Part shown: positions 28,912-33,235 of the stretch, in pieces
Position numbering within the stretch: the first letter of the stretch is position 1
Layout of the letters: each line of letters begins with the position of its first letter
Source: Bacteroidales bacterium
GTDB taxonomy: Bacteria > Bacteroidota > Bacteroidia > Bacteroidales > F082
DNA length: 33,235 bases
Reading direction: 5' to 3'
Assembly: GCA_017460915.1 (NCBI GenBank)
Contig: JAFUAA010000026.1
Span: 1 to 33,235 of the forward strand
Made by a program: the position numbers and the translations under genes
Notes under the pieces: model-generated
Told to the model about the DNA's origin: nothing
The model's input: the letters and a program-made list of their open reading frames with translations, nothing else
Databases searched by the model: none

Positions 28912-29292
28912 TTGGTTAGCCTCCCATGTCATGCCAACGCAGGCTTGTGCGAGAGCGGGCATCTGTGGGAGGCGGCTTACGGATCAAGGAACAGTCCCCT
29001 GATTTCCGTCCTAGTCTTTCATTAGACAAAAGGATCTCGGCCAAGCCAAGCGAACAGAGTTCGAAAGCAAGAACAGTGGTCCGCTCTTTTTCAAAGAAAT
29101 AAATAATACAATATATGTTCAACTTAGACAAGTTTATATCGGACAGCGTGACGTTCCGTCAGACAAGGGAACCGTCCCTTGATTCTGATTTACGTGATTT
29201 CTAGAGAAAAAGCAGAGAGGAAGCAGAGGAACGGGAAACAACGAAGAAGCCATAAAGGAAATAACACGCCAAAATACACCAAAAATACAAAT
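28912..29292 (+). other. Degraded intergenic region before the wecB fragment
   Basis: No intact gene. A 29-codon frame at 29115-29204 starts [15 protein letters not shown], which resembles the N-terminus of CapD-type polysaccharide sugar epimerases, and then diverges. I read it as a possible remnant only. Near-repeats of CAAGGAACAGTCCC / CAAGGGAACCGTCCC (about 28986 and 29164) flank this stretch. Confidence 0.35.
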
Positions 29293-29661
29293 ATGAAAAA
29301 AGTAATGCTAGTCTTCGGCACGCGCCCCGAGGTCATCAAGATGTGCCCGTTGGTGAAGGAGTTCCAGAAATATCCTGAGGATTTCGAGACAATAGTTTGC
29401 GTGACAGGACAGCACCGCGAGATGCTTGACCAGGTGCTGAACTTCGCGAGGCTTTTGTCCGCCTGGGCTTCTTTCGTTCCGACAGCTCCAAGCGCGGCTT
29501 TGCCCAGCATTTGGCCGTACCTCATGCTGACCAACGTCCAGTGTGGCTTCAACAGCCGTGGCGGCTATGTCGATTCCAACAAGACAAGCACCATCATCAG
29601 AGAGATGGTCACCGAATTCGAGGACGTATCAGCAATAGGTGGTATTGAGGTGAAGAAATAG
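29293..29661 (+). pseudogene. wecB: wecB (UDP-GlcNAc 2-epimerase) 5' fragment joined to unrelated sequence
   Basis: The first 51 residues, [20 protein letters not shown] through [14 protein letters not shown], are a perfect start for UDP-N-acetylglucosamine 2-epimerase (normally about 380 residues). From about 29446 the reading changes to a sequence unrelated in any frame to WecB and ends at 29661. The last ~30 residues ([36 protein letters not shown] region) look protein-like but I do not recognise them. This is a recombination or deletion junction that ends the polysaccharide cluster. The epimerase cannot be active. Confidence 0.75.
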
Positions 29662-29727
29662 CTATTAAAAACTGTTAAAAAGCGATTGCCCCGTTGGCTT
29701 CATGCCTGTGGTTTGGATAAAAAGTCG

Positions 29728-29735
29728 TAATTTTG
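29728..29735 (+). promoter_or_regulatory. -7 promoter box for the defence-like cassette
   Basis: TAATTTTG, 18 bases before the ATG at 29754. No well-spaced -33 element. Confidence 0.45.
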
Positions 29736-29753
29736 CAAGATAAATTATTTATT

Positions 29754-30866
29754 ATGGCGAACAAGAATGATAAGATAATAGAGATTCCAATTGGGAATTT
29801 GGTCTATGACATAGAGAATCCGCGCATTCCTCAGTCTATCAAACAGGAGAATGAGGTAAGTGTGCTTGAGTGGATGATCAATAAAGAAAATGTCATCGAC
29901 TTGATGTATTCAATTGGAGAAAAGGGCTTTTTCCCTGGCGAGCCGTTGTTGGTTATTAAGAATGCTGCCGGGAAATACGTCACAGTAGAAGGCAATCGTC
30001 GATATACAGCAACCTATCTTCTTCAATATCCAGATAAGGCACCAGTTAGAAAATCCACTATCCAGGAGATATCAGATAGAGCCAACCATCGTCCGGACAG
30101 GTTGCCCGTCGTGGTGTTTGACTCGCGCGAAGATATTGTAGATTACTTGGGCTATCGCCATATTACAGGTGTGGAGCCATGGGATGCGCTGTCCAAAGCT
30201 AGGTATCTGAAGCTATTATATGAACGTTTGGATAGCAGCATGACTGCGGCTGAGAAATACAATGCGCTGGCGAGGCAGATTGGTAGTCGCCCGTCATACG
30301 TGCGCCAAATATTGGTTGGTGGCAGGCTGGTGGATGTAATAGAGGGGAAGGACTACTTCGACATTCGCGAATTGAGTGACCAGACCTTTGAGTTCGGCTC
30401 CTTCTATACGGCAATCGTAAAGCCCAATATCGCTCAGTACATCGGTTTGAACATAGATGATGATGACCCCTTGATTAACCTGAACGAGGAACACCTCCGT
30501 AATTTAGTGTCATGGATGTTCGAGAAGAATGGCGAGAATCAAACACGTGTCGGTGAGTCCCGTAATCTGAACAGACTGAATAAAATCCTAGACCCTCGAT
30601 ACTCCAAGGCTTTGACGGCCTTCAAGAGCGGAACTACGCTGTCTGCCGCAGCAGAACTGACCGACGAGGCAGATGAGATAGTAAGTAAGAAAATCAGTGA
30701 GTCATTGGACGCCATTAAAATTGCCTGGTCATATTTCCCCTCTATCAAGGAATGCGACAGCATAGATCAAGAACAGTTGAAGGATATTAACAAGACAGCT
30801 GCTGCATTCTATAAGGCATTGGTGGCAAAAATGACCTCAGAGTCAGGACTTGAAGACGTTGATTGA
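29754..30866 (+). CDS. ParB/Srx N-terminal-domain protein
   Basis: The 370-residue protein begins with a ParB/sulfiredoxin-like domain: IPIGNLVYDIENPR, then FFPGEPLLVIKNAAGKYVTVEGNRRYTATYLL, where GNRRYTA (80-86) corresponds to the GxRR CTP/nucleotide-binding or nuclease motif. A middle part with a helix-turn-helix look (YNALARQIGSRPSYVRQIL) is followed by a helical C-terminus. Similar proteins occur in phage-defence and DNA-modification loci as well as in partition, and there is no ParA here. It is the first gene of a tight three-gene unit; the next gene begins within a few bases of its stop. Its codon use is more A+T-rich than that of the genes left of 29 kb, suggesting transfer. Confidence 0.78.
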   Translation: MANKNDKIIEIPIGNLVYDIENPRIPQSIKQENEVSVLEWMINKENVIDLMYSIGEKGFFPGEPLLVIKNAAGKYVTVEGNRRYTATYLLQYPDKAPVRKSTIQEISDRANHRPDRLPVVVFDSREDIVDYLGYRHITGVEPWDALSKARYLKLLYERLDSSMTAAEKYNALARQIGSRPSYVRQILVGGRLVDVIEGKDYFDIRELSDQTFEFGSFYTAIVKPNIAQYIGLNIDDDDPLINLNEEHLRNLVSWMFEKNGENQTRVGESRNLNRLNKILDPRYSKALTAFKSGTTLSAAAELTDEADEIVSKKISESLDAIKIAWSYFPSIKECDSIDQEQLKDINKTAAAFYKALVAKMTSESGLEDVD

Positions 30867-30868
30867 AG

Positions 30869-31804
30869 ATGATAGACATGATAAGTACCGATAAACTGGT
30901 AAAAGCCCCCGACACTAATGAGTCCAGGAACATGTGGGCAGATTATTGCGAGTTGCAATGTCTTGTTGCGGATGGAAAGAAAATAGACCAGGACCAGTTA
31001 AGTAGCATAGCAATAAAGTCATACGACTTTAGTGAATACAGTGCAAGACGGGAAAAAAACAAGAAGGAGAAACTGACAACTATTCTAACCGATGTATATG
31101 CCCGTGTGAAGCAAAGAAATCAGTTGTTGGGTGACAAGTATCCTTTCGAGATTGATGCGGACGAACAGCTTAGTCTGAAAACGGATGATTTATCTGGCAT
31201 CAATCGACTCTATCTGCTGTTATTGTGTGCTTCCAATCTGGGTTATATGAAGGCTGTCAATGGTTTGACAAGTGATTTCGAGGTTGTTAGTCTGCTCTAC
31301 ATGCGCAAGCTGTTTCCTTCAATGAACTTCAAATTGTTTGGAAGCAGTAACACCAACACCTGTCTTCGCGAAGGAGATGTAATAAATGATGCTAAACTAA
31401 AGGACAGGATTGTGAGCCTCTCAAAGTTTATTTCAATAAACTGTCATGAGGATTTGGTGATTAGTATTCGTTCCGACAACAAGGGCGATGGCGGGCTTGA
31501 TTTGGTTGGTGTCAGGCCAATGGGCGACGAGAGGAAGTCAATACCCGTAATATTTGGTCAGTGCGCTTGTAGTCCCGAGCAATGGGCAGACAAGCAGCAA
31601 TCTATCAGCGAAAACCATTGGAGTAAATACCTGAGGACATGGGAGACTTCTTTCCAAAGATACATCTTCATCCCTATCTGGTATATGAATAGCGAAAAGC
31701 AGTTCGAAGACGAACTGAAAATAAATGGATGTGTCGTCGTAGATAGGCTGCGTCTTCTGAATATGGCTGATGATGACTTCATAACCAAGTGTATTACTAT
31801 TTGA
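30869..31804 (+). CDS. Putative restriction endonuclease-like protein of the cassette
   Basis: I do not recognise a named family. The 311-residue protein is soluble. The region NKGDGGLDLVGVRP (about 204-217) followed by IPVIFGQCACSPEQW (about 226-240) looks like the D...(D/E/Q)xK layout of PD-(D/E)XK nucleases, with QCA where QxK is usual. Position between a ParB-like gene and a C5 methyltransferase argues for the restriction or effector subunit. This is inference from context and a weak motif. The ATG at 30869 is chosen (TTG at 30863 overlaps the upstream stop, and another ATG lies at 30878). The stop is followed after 12 bp by the methyltransferase ATG. Confidence 0.55.
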   Translation: MIDMISTDKLVKAPDTNESRNMWADYCELQCLVADGKKIDQDQLSSIAIKSYDFSEYSARREKNKKEKLTTILTDVYARVKQRNQLLGDKYPFEIDADEQLSLKTDDLSGINRLYLLLLCASNLGYMKAVNGLTSDFEVVSLLYMRKLFPSMNFKLFGSSNTNTCLREGDVINDAKLKDRIVSLSKFISINCHEDLVISIRSDNKGDGGLDLVGVRPMGDERKSIPVIFGQCACSPEQWADKQQSISENHWSKYLRTWETSFQRYIFIPIWYMNSEKQFEDELKINGCVVVDRLRLLNMADDDFITKCITI

Positions 31805-31816
31805 TAGTATCAAACT

Positions 31817-32821
31817 ATGCGAATACTCTCTTTCTTTTGTGGTTGCGGAGGTCTTGATTTGGGTTTTCGGAATGCAGGTTATCAAATTGTATGGGCTAAC
31901 GACAATGCACACTCTGTAAAGGAATCATACGAATACAATTTTCCGGACACAACGTTTTGCGACAGCAATATCAACACTCTTTCATTAAATGATATTCCTA
32001 ACGGTGCTATTGGAATTATTGGGGGGCCGCCGTGTCAGAGCTGGAGCAATGCCGGTAAAGGAGGCGGTTTCGATGACCCTCGTGGAAAGGTTTTTCTGAC
32101 CTTCATCAATATTCTGAAAGAAAAAAGACCGCTTTTCTTTGTGGCCGAGAATGTGAAGGGTCTTTTGGCGGCAAGGAACAGTAATTCTTTCGAGCAGATA
32201 AAAGAGGCTTTCAAGGAAGCTGGATATGATGTGTGGGTGGAGTGTTTAAATGCAAACGATTTTGATGTTCCACAGAATAGAGAAAGAGTGATATTTGTTG
32301 GTTTCAGGAAAGGACTGAATGTAAACTATCGTTTCCCTATGCCTCTTTCCCACAAGCCGACAGTGCAGGAGGCAATCCAAGATTTGCAAGATACGGTAGT
32401 GCCTATGGGAGGATTGCCCGTTATCAATGCACATGAGTATTGGGAAGGCGGTTATTCGTACATCTTTATGTCAAGAAACAGAGTCCTCGACTGGAATAAG
32501 CCGAGTTTTACTATTCAGGCATCAGGCAGGCAGACTTCCATTCATCCAAGTGCACCTAAAATGATAAAGGTAATGAAAGATGTATTTATGTTCGATCCTG
32601 AAGGTCTTAATCTTTACCGAAGACTTTCAGCAAGAGAATGTGCCCGCATTCAGACCTTCCCTGACAATTTCGTCTTCAAGTACCAGGTGTTAAACGATGC
32701 ATATAAAATGATTGGCAATGCCGTTCCCGTTAATTTGGCTTACCATGTTGCGTTGTCAATAAGAAACGTCATTGTGTCTTTGCCTGCAAACTTTCTTCAG
32801 CAGTATCAGGTGAACATCTGA
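31817..32821 (+). CDS. DNA cytosine-5 methyltransferase, M.HaeIII-like
   Basis: The 334-residue protein contains the ordered C5-MTase motifs: I (FFCGCGGLDLGF, 6-17), IV with catalytic Cys73 (GGPPCQSWS), VI (FFVAENVKG), VIII (PQNRERVIFVGF), IX and X (GNAVPVNLAYHVA). In the target-recognition region IFMSRNRV, FTIQASGRQ and IHPSAP are very close to M.HaeIII as I remember it, so a GGCC-like target with methylation of the inner C is plausible but unproven. It would protect the host from the nuclease upstream in the same operon. A+T-rich codon use suggests acquisition. Confidence 0.92.
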   Translation: MRILSFFCGCGGLDLGFRNAGYQIVWANDNAHSVKESYEYNFPDTTFCDSNINTLSLNDIPNGAIGIIGGPPCQSWSNAGKGGGFDDPRGKVFLTFINILKEKRPLFFVAENVKGLLAARNSNSFEQIKEAFKEAGYDVWVECLNANDFDVPQNRERVIFVGFRKGLNVNYRFPMPLSHKPTVQEAIQDLQDTVVPMGGLPVINAHEYWEGGYSYIFMSRNRVLDWNKPSFTIQASGRQTSIHPSAPKMIKVMKDVFMFDPEGLNLYRRLSARECARIQTFPDNFVFKYQVLNDAYKMIGNAVPVNLAYHVALSIRNVIVSLPANFLQQYQVNI

Positions 32822-33235
32822 CTCTTGACGCTGTACCTCAAAACTTGAACTCTTGACCCTTCACCTTGAACCAAAAATGAACATAGGGTTCGTGAGCACT
32901 TGAACCTATAGTTCGGGAAACGGGGCAGATAATTACAATTTGTAGAATACATTTTTGTGGAGAGCAGCCGCCAGAAGAAGTTGGCAACAAATAAAGTAGA
33001 GAGAAGGGATTAACACCTATATCGAACCATAAACGTTCAGAAACGGTCATTATGCACAATACAATACGGGTATTTCCGTTTCCTAAATAATAAAATATAA
33101 CCCGTTGGCGGAATTAAAAAAGTGTCAAAAGGCGATGGGATAAATGGATAAAAAGATGTACATATTATTGGTTTTCAGTAATTTTGTGGTTGAAATCAAA
33201 AGTAAACCACAAGAAAGCCCCATGTACAACTTTTG
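32822..33235. other. Non-coding right end
   Basis: No gene is supported in these 414 bases. They hold TTGAACTCTTGACC-type short repeats just after the methyltransferase (about 32840-32880), a weak GGTTC/GAACC inverted repeat near 32886-32907, and a TAATTTTG promoter box at 33179-33186. The last probably serves a gene starting beyond the window. Confidence 0.5.
33179..33186 (+). promoter_or_regulatory. -7 promoter box near the right edge
   Basis: TAATTTTG followed by an open, A-rich leader; the gene it serves would lie outside the window. No well-spaced -33 element is seen. Confidence 0.35.

Noticed and set aside
29754-30866. Chromosome or plasmid partition ParB
   Set aside because: There is no ParA gene or parS-like sites nearby, and the operon context is DNA modification.

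Overview
The window looks like a chromosomal segment of an uncultured or lesser-known member of the Bacteroidales. The reasons are Bacteroidetes-type promoters (TAnnTTTG at -7), BACON-domain lipoproteins, a secreted M28 peptidase with a type IX secretion C-terminal sorting domain, a DUF4954 protein and a DUF4143 ATPase. The genus cannot be fixed from sequence alone. Core genes are G+C-rich in codon choice. The last ~4 kb is visibly more A+T-rich and looks acquired.

Layout. 1-508 is non-coding and carries a 12-bp inverted repeat and three tandem 23-bp repeats in front of a DUF4143 ATPase (509-1783). Next come rnr (RNase R), two paralogous BACON lipoproteins, a GT-C type membrane glycosyltransferase, tRNA-Cys with a terminator, gltX, and a DUF748/AsmA-like gene broken by one frameshift. 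Convergent to these is a minus-strand pair, tsaB and the M28 peptidase. A TaqI-type adenine methyltransferase then overlaps galE by one base.

From galE to about 29.7 kb is a nucleotide-sugar/polysaccharide cluster: galE, rfbA, rfbB, a DUF4954 protein, nagB, a WlbA/WbpB-like dehydrogenase, ugd, a PIG-L-like deacetylase, pnuC, a UDP-glucuronate 4-epimerase with an in-frame TGA, and a wecB fragment. The enzymes would supply UDP-Gal, dTDP-4-keto-6-deoxyglucose, UDP-GlcA/UDP-GalA and 3-oxo/3-amino GlcNAcA-type sugars. rfbC and rfbD are absent. From 29.75 kb to 32.8 kb is a compact three-gene cassette: a ParB/Srx-domain protein, an endonuclease-like protein and an M.HaeIII-like C5 methyltransferase. 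It is probably a restriction-modification or defence system.

The most striking property is the density of short palindromic and tandem repeats. At least six families lie between or inside genes. Four copies sit in frame inside coding regions (rnr, rfbB, the PIG-L-like gene and the UDP-GlcA epimerase), and two of these are the same family read in the same frame. Three small accessory genes (a GIY-YIG nuclease-like gene and two four-helix-bundle/S23-like genes) are each bracketed by their own repeat family, as expected of tiny mobile units inserted between operon genes. Four single-base frameshifts across three genes, plus one nonsense codon, are either real decay or assembly error.
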